Source of the DNA: Chitinimonas sp. BJB300
Lineage (GTDB): Bacteria > Pseudomonadota > Gammaproteobacteria > Burkholderiales > Chitinimonadaceae
Assembly (NCBI RefSeq): GCF_002735695.1
Contig: NZ_PDZH01000001.1
Span: 35,106 to 99,105 of the forward strand
Length of the DNA: 64,000 bases
Reading direction: 5' to 3'
The position numbers and the translations under genes are program-made. A model generated the notes under the pieces. The model searched no databases, was not told the origin of the DNA, and saw nothing but the letters and a program-made list of their open reading frames with translations. Positions 1 to 8,627 of this stretch are shown piece after piece (position 1 is the first letter of the stretch; the number at the start of each line of letters is the position of its first letter).

Positions 1-1
1 C

Positions 2-373
2 CGTGCGCTGCTTTGGGAAGCCCATTCGATTTGCTCGGAAGTCCCCCGTTTCTTTACCGGCCGACTACCGGACTTCAATCTGGGTACGGCCAATGGCGCA
101 GCGTGCAGCGCCGGGCTCGGTGAAGCGCTACTGGCTGCAGCGCAAAGTCAAAGTGGTTATAGCGCCGTGCTGAACGGCCGTTTCAAAGGCGGCCATATCA
201 CGCGTCACTACGGCCAGCCTGCCCATGGCATCGACGCCGTGCAATTGGAACTCTCGCAGTGCACCTATATGCAAGAGTCCCACCCTTACGACTACCAACC
301 CGCCCAAGCTCAGCAGGTACAACCCCTACTTCGCCAACTCTTGCAGACCTTGCTCGATTTCAAAGCCGATTAA
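2..373 (+). CDS. hutG: N-formylglutamate amidohydrolase (HutG-like), 3' part
   Basis: The open frame runs in from the window edge without a start and ends at TAA 371-373, giving about 123 C-terminal residues. It reads LWEAHSI, then VPRFF, LPDFNLGTA and later GRFKGGHITRHYG and AVQLELSQCTYM, which are conserved blocks of N-formylglutamate deformylases. These hydrolyse N-formylglutamate to glutamate and formate in the last step of one histidine-utilisation route. The predicted cytosolic enzyme is usually about 270 aa, so roughly half is missing here because of the window boundary, not because of damage. It converges on the vio operon and shares a terminator with it. The family is confident; the hut pathway role is inferred because no other hut gene is visible. 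Confidence 0.85.
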   Translation, partial: RALLWEAHSICSEVPRFFTGRLPDFNLGTANGAACSAGLGEALLAAAQSQSGYSAVLNGRFKGGHITRHYGQPAHGIDAVQLELSQCTYMQESHPYDYQPAQAQQVQPLLRQLLQTLLDFKAD

Positions 374-402
374 AGCCTTCCTATTTCGTCAGACAAAAAA
401 TA

Positions 403-433
403 AAAAGGACCCAGCTGCAACTCGGGTCCTTTT
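403..433. terminator. Bidirectional rho-independent terminator between hutG and vioE
   Basis: A 10-bp perfect stem AAAAGGACCC (403-412) pairs with GGGTCCTTTT (424-433) around an 11-nt loop. T-runs follow on both strands (TTTTATTTA on plus, TTTTTATTTTTTG on minus). It can end hutG from the left and vioABCDE from the right. Confidence 0.85.
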
Positions 434-540
434 ATTTACCACCATCAGTTAAAAATAAACCGGCTGCGACTTGCTGTCAGCTATTTGAGTGCATCTACCC
501 CAGCCATGCAAACCTGATACCTACCTTATTTCTACCCCTG

Positions 541-1128
541 TTACTGCTTGCCGGTATCAAAAATCCAATCTGGAATCGGATGGGTAGCGATACAGGGAAA
601 GTCCCGCACGGAGGCATGCTGCTTTGGGTCCCCCGTCACCATGCGTAACAACAAGTCGGTCCCCGCTTTAAAGTAATAAGTCGATGGGTCCTTACCTTGC
701 TTGGTGAACGTCCATGCATCGGCAGTCTGGCCCAATATGCTTTCATTGCCCGCGTAGACCGCATGATTTTCCTGCAATAGGGCGCGGGGTAAATACAGTT
801 GCTCAAAGGGCGTTACCTCACGCTCAGGCATCTCAAACAAAGCAACGCCGAAGTCCATCATCTCCCTTGAATAAGCAATTTTTTGCTTATGGCTCAGCTT
901 ACGCTCGGCATTACCGATTTCCGACATCCATAACCTGTGGCCGGTTTCCTTTTCCGACCATGGGTTGAATAGGCCATCAATCCGGCAAATGTTGCGGGTG
1001 TAGTCAAACCAGCAATAACCCGAGGTTATCTGGTCATCCGGCTGCATAGGTGACCAATAAGAGATATACGCACCACTCCATTGCGCAGGCAATAAGGGGG
1101 GCGATGAGGGCGGGGAATAGTCATGCAT
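541..1128 (-). CDS. vioE: Violacein biosynthesis protein VioE
   Basis: VioE intercepts the short-lived product of VioA/VioB and performs the 1,2-indole rearrangement that gives protodeoxyviolaceinic acid, without a cofactor. The protein (195 aa from ATG 1128) carries the stretch SYWSPMQPDDQITSGYCWFD, then CRIDGLFNPWSE and LWMSE, and near the end LRMVTGD and RDFP, which match VioE. Length fits the family (about 191 aa). vioD ends in TAA at 1132-1134 and is followed at once by GTG ATG, so either GTG 1131 or ATG 1128 may start the gene; the AAGG in the vioD tail is the likely ribosome site, implying coupling. Last gene of the operon. Confidence 0.97.
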   Translation of the reverse strand: MHDYSPPSSPPLLPAQWSGAYISYWSPMQPDDQITSGYCWFDYTRNICRIDGLFNPWSEKETGHRLWMSEIGNAERKLSHKQKIAYSREMMDFGVALFEMPEREVTPFEQLYLPRALLQENHAVYAGNESILGQTADAWTFTKQGKDPSTYYFKAGTDLLLRMVTGDPKQHASVRDFPCIATHPIPDWIFDTGKQ

Positions 1129-1131
1129 CAC

Positions 1132-2259
1132 TTAACCTTGCCTTCCCAGCGCATAACCCAGATTCTGCACCAGCGCTTCCTGTAAGCTCGGTAACGCATT
1201 GCGTCGTACTTCAAAGCTTTGCGTCAGTTCGACATTGCTCAGGTGCATGCGCTCATCCACTGTTTCAAACCAGTTCCGGCTGCTATTTGCGTGATCTTTA
1301 AACAAGCTCACCAAAGGCATTGCACGGGAATTAAAGCTTTCCAACGCCGCAGCAACATTGCGTTCGGTACTCAAGGCCTTGACCAATAACTGGGAAACAA
1401 CCACCGCCATAGTGGTGCCATGGCCAATCGAAAAGTGCCCCGACTGTAGCGCATCGCCAATCAATACAAATTTACCGTCATAGGACTTTTCATGGCTCAA
1501 AGTCATGAAATTTCGCCAGCCCAACCCTGGTTGCCCAATCAAACTATGGCCATCCAATTCGGTTTGGAAAATATCCGCCATATACGCGGCCGACTGCTCA
1601 TCGGACATTTTATCCAGCCGGGAATTGACAAAGGTTTCTTCGCTACATTCCACAATAAACGTACTCATTTCATTCGAGTACTTATAGGAATGGGCGATGA
1701 AAATTCCCTTGCCATGGGCACGGAATACCAAGTTCATCTGGTTGAACAACTGCTTGGTGCCATACCAGATATATTTGTTATTGCCGTATTCAATTTGCGG
1801 TGTCAGCCCCTCGGAAAAATGGGTTGCCTTTTGATTGACGCCATTGGACAACACTACAAGGTCGTATTCTTCGCATTGCGATTTCGGATCGTTACCGAGT
1901 GGGGACTCGTAATAGATCTTGAGCCCGACCGATTCGCACTTTTCCCGTAGCGCCTGAACTAGGCCTTGGCGCCCTACACCACAAAGCGTGACACCGGTAC
2001 TTGTCAAATTAGACTCGTTATGATGGACAAGCTTGAACTCTTCCAGAAACTGCGGATGGAGTTTTTCCGGGTCATTAATATAAGAAAGCGGGTTAGCCGG
2101 GTGATGTGGCGGCCTGCCCGGTAATACCACCCCCCAGCCTAATACTTCTTCATGGGTGTTTTTTTCAACGATATCAATATGCCAGTCTGACTTTATCTTT
2201 TTCATCTGGCTGGCAAACATCAACCCTGCAGGACCGGCGCCGACAACAAGAATTTTCAT
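1132..2259 (-). CDS. vioD: Tryptophan hydroxylase / FAD monooxygenase VioD
   Basis: This flavin-dependent monooxygenase hydroxylates position 5 of one indole ring of protodeoxyviolaceinic acid, using NAD(P)H and O2. The N-terminus shows the dinucleotide-binding fold VVGAGPAGLMFASQM (residues 5-19), and a second FAD block, LIGDALQSGHFSIGHGTTMA, lies near residue 270. At 375 aa it matches the family (about 373). Its ATG (2257-2259) abuts the vioC stop codon TAA with no spacer, indicating translational coupling. It sits fourth in the vioABCDE order known from violacein producers. Confidence 0.97.
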   Translation of the reverse strand: MKILVVGAGPAGLMFASQMKKIKSDWHIDIVEKNTHEEVLGWGVVLPGRPPHHPANPLSYINDPEKLHPQFLEEFKLVHHNESNLTSTGVTLCGVGRQGLVQALREKCESVGLKIYYESPLGNDPKSQCEEYDLVVLSNGVNQKATHFSEGLTPQIEYGNNKYIWYGTKQLFNQMNLVFRAHGKGIFIAHSYKYSNEMSTFIVECSEETFVNSRLDKMSDEQSAAYMADIFQTELDGHSLIGQPGLGWRNFMTLSHEKSYDGKFVLIGDALQSGHFSIGHGTTMAVVVSQLLVKALSTERNVAAALESFNSRAMPLVSLFKDHANSSRNWFETVDERMHLSNVELTQSFEVRRNALPSLQEALVQNLGYALGRQG

Positions 2260-3549
2260 TTAGTTGACCCTTCCTAATTTGTACCAAACGTTTTGCTTCT
2301 TCTGGATTTTTTGCAGCTCATCATATGGCGCGGAAGTAAAGTAAAGCTTTTCTGCCATATCGGGTGGATAGATACTCGGCAATTTCTTATGCATATAACG
2401 GGTATATCTTGCACGCATAAAGAAAATTGGATTGGAACTACTCAATACGTCATAGTTGGCTCTCGCCATGTCCTGCATTGCATCGGCTTGGACTTTGCGC
2501 TGCTTGGTAAACTCAGGCAGTACTTTTTCCAAAGCATTCTTGTGGGTATCCAGCAGGCTTGCGAAGATATAAGCATCTTCCAACGCCATATTCATACCCT
2601 GGCCTAAAAATGGCGCGGTAGCATGAGCCGCATCCCCCAACAACAATGCATTGCTCTTGTAATGGAAAGTGCTGGACCGCACGTTGATCAGGTCATTGCT
2701 AGGCTTTTCGATAAATTGTTCCAACATTTCCTGCCTGACAGAGGCCGACAAGCTGGGAAAATAACGGCTAAAAAAGTCTGCCATTACTTTTTTATCCTGC
2801 GTCACCAAACTAAGCGGGCCTGTGAATGGCAGGCAAATTGCAAAGCTGATACTGCCATCTGGAATGGTGGCAGCCCGCCCTGCAAAAAGCCCTCCTGAGT
2901 CCATACCAAAAAAGTACAGCAGGTCTTTTCTGAACCCGAGCGCTTGGGCATCAGGTAGCACCAGTGTTTTATAACCGTGACGGAAAAATGTCTGCTGGAA
3001 TTCAAAGCGGCGCATTGCACTTTGCATGCTTTGGCGGACCGCCGAATGTGCACCATCTGCGCCAATGATCAGATCACCCTGGATACGTCTGGTCTCCCCC
3101 TCTTTGTCCTGGACCAATATGGACTTATTCTCCAAATCAACATCCAGGCATTTATGCTCAAAGTAATAATTAACTTTGTTCAGATAGGCATGTTTGTTCA
3201 GCAGCCGCTGAAATGCAGCGCGATTAAGCGATAAGGGGTATAGATCTTCCAATGGTGTCAGTTCACGCACCCGGTATTTACCGCCCACCGAAAAAGCCAT
3301 ACCCACGATTTTCTCGCCGCACTCATCCAATTCCTGCCGTGGGATACCTGCATCCAATACAGCTTTGATACCTCTGACAGTCATACTTACACCAATAGCG
3401 CGAGAACTGACCAAATCTACATAAGAGGAAAGGTCTTGTAATGGATCGCCTCTTTTTTCAATGACATGAACTTCATATCCTCGTCTTGCGAGATAGATGG
3501 CGGTCAAACTGCCCGCCAGTCCGCCCCCGATAATGATGGTCTTATGCAT
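2260..3549 (-). CDS. vioC: FAD-dependent monooxygenase VioC
   Basis: VioC oxidises the second indole at C2 to form the oxindole ring, completing violacein after VioD (or giving deoxyviolacein when VioD does not act). The 429-aa protein starts with a GxGxxG nucleotide-binding motif (IIGGGLAGSLTAIYLARRG, residues 5-23). It has the DG-type motif GDLIIGADGAHSAVRQ near residue 160 and the GD motif LLGDAAHATAPFLGQGMNMA near residue 305, diagnostic of kynurenine-3-monooxygenase-like aromatic hydroxylases. Length equals the characterised VioC. The start lies 2 nt after the vioB stop (TGA 3552-3554). Confidence 0.97.
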   Translation of the reverse strand: MHKTIIIGGGLAGSLTAIYLARRGYEVHVIEKRGDPLQDLSSYVDLVSSRAIGVSMTVRGIKAVLDAGIPRQELDECGEKIVGMAFSVGGKYRVRELTPLEDLYPLSLNRAAFQRLLNKHAYLNKVNYYFEHKCLDVDLENKSILVQDKEGETRRIQGDLIIGADGAHSAVRQSMQSAMRRFEFQQTFFRHGYKTLVLPDAQALGFRKDLLYFFGMDSGGLFAGRAATIPDGSISFAICLPFTGPLSLVTQDKKVMADFFSRYFPSLSASVRQEMLEQFIEKPSNDLINVRSSTFHYKSNALLLGDAAHATAPFLGQGMNMALEDAYIFASLLDTHKNALEKVLPEFTKQRKVQADAMQDMARANYDVLSSSNPIFFMRARYTRYMHKKLPSIYPPDMAEKLYFTSAPYDELQKIQKKQNVWYKLGRVN

Positions 3550-3551
3550 TT

Positions 3552-6500
3552 TCAGGCCTCTTTCGTTATTTTTCCCTGAGCTAAATCCGTCAGGTGCTGA
3601 TAATAAAATTCCAGCATTTCCAGCTGCGCTTTCCCTACCAAACCCGTTTCCAGGTTGATTGCATAGTCAGCCAATGCCCGACATTTCTTGGCCAGCATCT
3701 GACAACCCAAACTGTAATCTGCAATTACTTTAGGGCTGATAGGCTCTGGTATAGGTGGCGCCGCATTTCGGCCCGGTATGCCTGAAGGCATATTCATCAG
3801 GGTCGCAGAGAGCGGGCGCAATAACCCGGTCATAACATCGATGGCGCTGTTCATTAATCGGGAACGCCGCAAACTACCCAATGGGGATTGTGCGAAGTGC
3901 TGAGCCATCATGAGAAACATCAACTCATAACAGCCCTGATACAGTTTCATCAAAGCTCGGGCTTTGGCATCCACCACCTTGATGCAACCTTCGCGCTCTT
4001 CCAGCACCGGGTTTTTTAATACGTGCAAAGCCGGCTCAAACGGAATTTTCTGCGCGGTCAGGGCAGCCGACATATTACGTAGACGCTGAAAGTGGGAGCT
4101 TTCAAAATGTGGCGCATCAACTGCACCACCCTCCCCTTGCTCCACAACGAAATCAATCCCAAATAAGGCACTCTTCGTGTCATACACTTCGAGCTGATAA
4201 CCAGGAAAAGCCCGATTGGTCAGCTCATTGAGAAACAGGTGATGTTCGCCACTACGTTTACCTTCTACGCCATCAAATAAATTGGGCAGGCTACAAAATG
4301 CTTGTCGAATTGATGCGTAGAAATCTGCAATTGATTTACCTGGCGAAGAAATAAAATTCGGCCATTCAAACCGGACAAACCGAGCCAATACATGCTCAGA
4401 AAATGGCTCAAAGGAAAATTCGGTATCCAAGCCAAATATCGTTTGTGCCTGCTGGCCTATGACAGGGCTACCGGCATAAAAGGGTTCCCCCAATGCCATG
4501 AGCAAATTATTCACCACCAAATAGTGAATCATTTCCTCATGCGCTATTTCCAATAGGGTGCCGCGAAAACCACTATTACGACGCCTGTCACTCGCGCCAC
4601 AAGCCAGCGCCAGTTGTGCTCGGTTCCAACGCCCTTGTTGGACCAACTGCTCGCCCTGCGCATAGTTGGGAATCGAGTTGGCGGCATAAATGTACTGCAG
4701 CATGATCGAGAGTTCTAAATCGACTGCCTTCTTCAGTTCATCGATCAGCTGCACTTTACTGGTGATGACCGTTTGTTCGGCATGTAAAGCGTCGCTCGCT
4801 TTAACCGATGCCTCTACATTGGCCAAATACTTCAGAAACAACTTTGACTTGGGTAACGAGAGCTCCCGTGTGCTAGGCATGTAATAACTTTTGTCCCGGT
4901 TTTCCGGGTCACACATTTGCCACATCAGCCGGGCATAGGTTTCACACTTGCAGCTGTCCGCTAAGCTGAACACCTTGTCTGCCATGAATGGGTAGACCAG
5001 CTCGTAATAACCCATGACATGCTTGTACAAAAAGGCGTAATCAACTTCCGCTGCGGGTACCTCATCCAGATGCCAGTCATCGGGCAAGACGCGAACGCCG
5101 ATGTCTTGCTCGCTGCCTGCCTCCCCCAGCAGTACACGGGTAGCGCCCGATAGCCTGCCATTCAACGTCAGTTCCGCATGACCGAGGGTTTGCGTCGAGT
5201 ACTCGACTTGCGTCTCGATCAACTCGGGGTTTTGTACCCTGATATCCAGTGCAGGATGCTGCGCCGGCTCACCCCGGTAATAGCTTCGAATACTGATTGT
5301 TTTTGGATACGTCTTGTCTTTCAGTTTATCGGGTGCTTCTAAGGAAATATTATTGCTATCGGACTGCACCAACCAATCCGTTTCCGTCCAGCGGGCCTTG
5401 TCACTCACTAAAATCAGTGAGTCATCGGGCCTATTAAGCAATGGCACATCCAATACGCCATTGTTGTGCCAAAAATCGAGATACTGCTGTTCTGGAATAT
5501 GCGCAATCAATGCACCCGATTGGCTCTTTAGCGTGAGATTACCTAGTGGAAACTTGGCGCCCAAGCGATGGGTCGGATGGTTATCCGCTACCGCAGATGC
5601 TTCTCTGGTCGTAAATGGAATGCTGATGGGCATATTAAGTGAAAGCCAATCCGCATGCACTTTCACCATGATTGGGCCAAGGTCGGTATTTTGCGGCAAT
5701 AGCAACCGCCCCGAGGGATAAGTCGCCAGTTCGTTTTTATACCAAAGACCTATTGTCCCCACCAGATCGTAAAACACCGGGGAATCGGGCTTGGACGGTG
5801 TTGACATATTAATCAGCGAGTACTGGACGGTAAGGCCCAATACATTTCCATCCTCAAGCGCTTGCTGCAAATACCTCAAACTGGCCGGTAGCACACCTTG
5901 GCTATTAAATAGAAGATAAGGATCTTCCTTCGGTACCGAAAACTGGAATAACCGCGTCCGAGAAAACTCATCATCAAGAAAATGGGCACTACGCTCGGCA
6001 ATATGGTGAGCGCCGACCCAGCGTGCTGAATGCGTCTGGTTTATATCCGCCGTAAACATAAGCGGCGAGCTCGGTGTGGCATCCTTATCGCTCAGCGTAA
6101 ATTGGCCCGCATAAATAGTGGCGGTGTCAACCTGGGTTGGGTCATTATCAACCCACCGGGCTCGATTAAAGGTAGTCCTTAAGTAATCGTTATAATGCCC
6201 CCATAATGCCAATTTGGTTCCGACCAGTTCATCCTCTTTATTAATTGGACCCACTGCAAGTTGAACACCCGTGATTCTGACATTCTCCCAGGAAAAATGA
6301 TTGTTACCGCAAGCATTGTGGCCCGTTGCCTGGCTAAATATTCCATCAGGGTCCGGCTTACCTTCGGCATTAAACCTCGGGCCCAACTGCTTCAGATGCG
6401 CATGAAAATCTGTCGGTGGCATTGCCAAGTCAAATGGCTTGCCATTCATATACACAGTGTTTGTGGCTATATCTATATTTTTGTGTATGCTTCTATTCGC

Positions 6501-6563
6501 AGTTGGCACATTGGCTCGGGCGAATCCCCTGAAATGAAAACGAGGAAAATCCAGAATGCTCAT
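3552..6563 (-). CDS. vioB: Iminophenyl-pyruvate dimer synthase VioB
   Basis: VioB is a large haem protein that couples two molecules of indole-3-pyruvate imine made by VioA into the dimer used by VioE. The 1003-aa product opens with ILDFPRFHFRGFARANVPTA, characteristic of VioB/StaD/RebD-type chromopyrrolate-forming enzymes. A ferritin-like segment follows at roughly residues 600-700, with ELSIMLQYIYAANSIPNYA, the helix LEIAHEEMIHYLVVNNLLMA and GEPFYAGSPVI. Length fits the family (about 998). It lies 48 nt downstream of vioA and 2 nt upstream of vioC. Confidence 0.97.
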   Translation of the reverse strand: MSILDFPRFHFRGFARANVPTANRSIHKNIDIATNTVYMNGKPFDLAMPPTDFHAHLKQLGPRFNAEGKPDPDGIFSQATGHNACGNNHFSWENVRITGVQLAVGPINKEDELVGTKLALWGHYNDYLRTTFNRARWVDNDPTQVDTATIYAGQFTLSDKDATPSSPLMFTADINQTHSARWVGAHHIAERSAHFLDDEFSRTRLFQFSVPKEDPYLLFNSQGVLPASLRYLQQALEDGNVLGLTVQYSLINMSTPSKPDSPVFYDLVGTIGLWYKNELATYPSGRLLLPQNTDLGPIMVKVHADWLSLNMPISIPFTTREASAVADNHPTHRLGAKFPLGNLTLKSQSGALIAHIPEQQYLDFWHNNGVLDVPLLNRPDDSLILVSDKARWTETDWLVQSDSNNISLEAPDKLKDKTYPKTISIRSYYRGEPAQHPALDIRVQNPELIETQVEYSTQTLGHAELTLNGRLSGATRVLLGEAGSEQDIGVRVLPDDWHLDEVPAAEVDYAFLYKHVMGYYELVYPFMADKVFSLADSCKCETYARLMWQMCDPENRDKSYYMPSTRELSLPKSKLFLKYLANVEASVKASDALHAEQTVITSKVQLIDELKKAVDLELSIMLQYIYAANSIPNYAQGEQLVQQGRWNRAQLALACGASDRRRNSGFRGTLLEIAHEEMIHYLVVNNLLMALGEPFYAGSPVIGQQAQTIFGLDTEFSFEPFSEHVLARFVRFEWPNFISSPGKSIADFYASIRQAFCSLPNLFDGVEGKRSGEHHLFLNELTNRAFPGYQLEVYDTKSALFGIDFVVEQGEGGAVDAPHFESSHFQRLRNMSAALTAQKIPFEPALHVLKNPVLEEREGCIKVVDAKARALMKLYQGCYELMFLMMAQHFAQSPLGSLRRSRLMNSAIDVMTGLLRPLSATLMNMPSGIPGRNAAPPIPEPISPKVIADYSLGCQMLAKKCRALADYAINLETGLVGKAQLEMLEFYYQHLTDLAQGKITKEA

Positions 6564-6611
6564 ATTTATCCCTAGGCAATTACCATCACTGCTTGCTACA
6601 GGTTTTATTTT

Positions 6612-7868
6612 TTATTTGGATAAACGCTCGATCAAGATACCAGCTGACTTTTTAGCGCTGAGTATCCCCCCTTCCATCCAACCACAGTGCGAAGTATAGG
6701 CATCTGAACAAGCAATAACCCCATTGTCCTTATGGAGCAAGGCAAATGGGTGGTCGATAGTTGTGTCTACACAAAATTCAACGCCATGAGGCCAATATTT
6801 ATAGTGGTGCTCTTTAGGCATGGGTACGCTGAAGTCCGCCATATCCAGCGCTTCGCTCAGATGAAAGTGAACTTCTTTCAAATAAGCCTCTTCCCCATTT
6901 CTCAGGCTATCATGCCAATAACTGGCGTTCTCACTATCGGTATAGAAAAAGATATACTTGCTACCCTTGAAATATATCTTCCTTAGTGGATTATCCGTAA
7001 TAATTACCTTATCTTCCAACTGCTGCGCTTGCCACCACGGGGCATCGTAAAGTAGAAACCCTTTGAATAAGGGGAGTGAGCTATATTGGTATTGGCTCCA
7101 ATCCTCTGGGAAATTAAGTCCTAACTTAGGCATTGCCGAGGGTGGAATAGCCAGAATGACATGGCGTGCAATGTAAGTCAGCGTTTCGTTTGCACTATTA
7201 GTAAATGAGAGATGATATTCATCTTCTTTTTTCTGCAAAGAAACCAAATTGTGATCAAAGTTAAACTTGACGCCCTTGGCCTGGGCTTGGACTTTCATTT
7301 GTGCCATTAACTGGACAAACCCACCAGATGCATAAAACCACTGATTGGTTTTATTTTTTGAAAAACTTTGTGTTTCTGGATGTTTTTCAATAATGTCATA
7401 TGCCATCTCTGCCGATATATTTGGCATGAACAAAGCATCGTAACCCATCGACTTGATTATTTTCCTAGCCTCAACCTCGCCAAGATAACTGCTGATAAAA
7501 TTCAAAAAAGAGTCATTACCATGTTCTTTCAGCATTGGTACAAGGCTTAATATGGTATTTCTGAGTTTTTCTTGCGTACTGTTTTTCAATGCCACTTCTG
7601 TAAACGGATAGATGTCATTTTTTTGATCATAGTCCTGCATGGCCTGTTGGAAATTTGGATGTAACTGTGGCGAATAACGACCTGCACCTAACTCAATACT
7701 CTCTATTGCATCAAGATATTTTGAATCAACTCTACCGCCTATGCCGGCGTTCATATCAAATATCTGAATATTTAATCCATTACAAGCAGGTGATTCAAGG
7801 AGTTGGGTAACGCAACTTATTCCACTTATACCGGCGCCAACAATACATATATCAACATAATGCACCAT
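6612..7868 (-). CDS. vioA: L-tryptophan oxidase VioA
   Basis: VioA is a FAD-dependent L-amino-acid oxidase that converts L-tryptophan to indole-3-pyruvate imine with release of H2O2, the entry step to violacein. The 418-aa protein has the Rossmann motif IVGAGISGISCVTQL (residues 9-23), the acidic strand end IQIFDMNAGIGGRVDS, and a C-terminal FAD block with GWMEGGILSAKKSAGILIE. Length equals known VioA. A strong ribosome site (AGAGGGGG, minus strand) lies just before ATG 7868. It is the first gene of the operon. Base composition by eye is AT-richer than in the housekeeping genes downstream, in keeping with horizontal spread of vio clusters. Confidence 0.97.
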   Translation of the reverse strand: MVHYVDICIVGAGISGISCVTQLLESPACNGLNIQIFDMNAGIGGRVDSKYLDAIESIELGAGRYSPQLHPNFQQAMQDYDQKNDIYPFTEVALKNSTQEKLRNTILSLVPMLKEHGNDSFLNFISSYLGEVEARKIIKSMGYDALFMPNISAEMAYDIIEKHPETQSFSKNKTNQWFYASGGFVQLMAQMKVQAQAKGVKFNFDHNLVSLQKKEDEYHLSFTNSANETLTYIARHVILAIPPSAMPKLGLNFPEDWSQYQYSSLPLFKGFLLYDAPWWQAQQLEDKVIITDNPLRKIYFKGSKYIFFYTDSENASYWHDSLRNGEEAYLKEVHFHLSEALDMADFSVPMPKEHHYKYWPHGVEFCVDTTIDHPFALLHKDNGVIACSDAYTSHCGWMEGGILSAKKSAGILIERLSK

Positions 7869-8426
7869 CTAGAATCCCCCTCTAAAAACTGCTCAACTTT
7901 GGCTATGTTGATTAGTCAGCCATAGCGGATTACTACGCTCTTGACGCAGCCGACCGTACGATGCCGTCATTTTCGGCAAGACCGACGTGTTTCCCAATTT
8001 TTACCTCATTTGAGAACACATTTGTATGGGAAGGTCTGTTTTTAACCATTTATTAATAAGTTATACGTCATTTCAGCAACAGTTTTGTTGGCGCATGATG
8101 GGAAAATGCGCCTAGTATTAGTTTTATATAAAACAGTATTTAAAAATAAATATATCTAGGGATATGGTGTTAAATAGGGGCTAGGTTTTGTTTTATTCGT
8201 TGATAACAAAAAGATTACGAACAATCTATTAGCCAACTAACGTGTACTGATTTCACGGAAAGAACGTTTCTACTTAGCCACGATTGTTGCTTGGTATCGA
8301 ACAGTTGGGCGCGTGTAGTCAAATGCCAACAAGTTGCTGTAATGGCACCGGGAGTAATTTTTTCTCAGCCGGCCACCATGGACTGTCAGCCGATTACAAT
8401 ACCGCTTTATCCAGCCCTACTCGATC
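7869..8426. other. AT-rich intergenic region upstream of vioA
   Basis: 558 bp without a credible gene, between divergent vioA (minus) and the DUF1289 gene (plus). The segment 8040-8230 is rich in A/T. The vio promoter must lie here, but no clear -35/-10 pair stands out. No dyad of the CTGNCC-N-GGNCAG type expected for a CviR-like quorum-sensing regulator was found by eye. Confidence 0.6.
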
Positions 8427-8627
8427 ATGAGCCGCCCTGATTCCCCCTGCGTTGCCCTTTGTTCTACCGCCCTTGGCGACGAAATCTGCATGGGTTGCGG
8501 CCGCACATTCTTCGAAGTCGCCAACTGGGTTTGCCTAAGCGACACCGAAAAAGAAACAGTATGGAAGCGGCTTGAATCCCACTGGGCAGACCAAGGCCTG
8601 CCCGCGCCATGGCAAGCCATCAGTTAG
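8427..8627 (+). CDS. DUF1289 family small cysteine-rich protein
   Basis: A 66-aa protein with the cysteine pattern CVALCSTALGDEICMGCGRT, followed by EVANW and a C-terminal WKRLESHW. This is the layout of the DUF1289 (YdhL-like) family, in which four cysteines probably bind a metal or Fe-S cluster. Function is unknown. It stands alone and converges on the broken outer-membrane gene, whose minus-strand frame overlaps its 3' half. No strong ribosome-binding site precedes ATG 8427. Confidence 0.85.
   Translation: MSRPDSPCVALCSTALGDEICMGCGRTFFEVANWVCLSDTEKETVWKRLESHWADQGLPAPWQAIS

Noticed and set aside
128..648. Several short frames overlapping the window start
   Set aside because: They are shadows of the hutG 3' end, or cross the terminator; only the frame from base 2 matches a known family.
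7869..8426. Lux-type operator upstream of vioA
   Set aside because: No CTGNCC...GGNCAG-like dyad is present on either strand in this stretch by eye.
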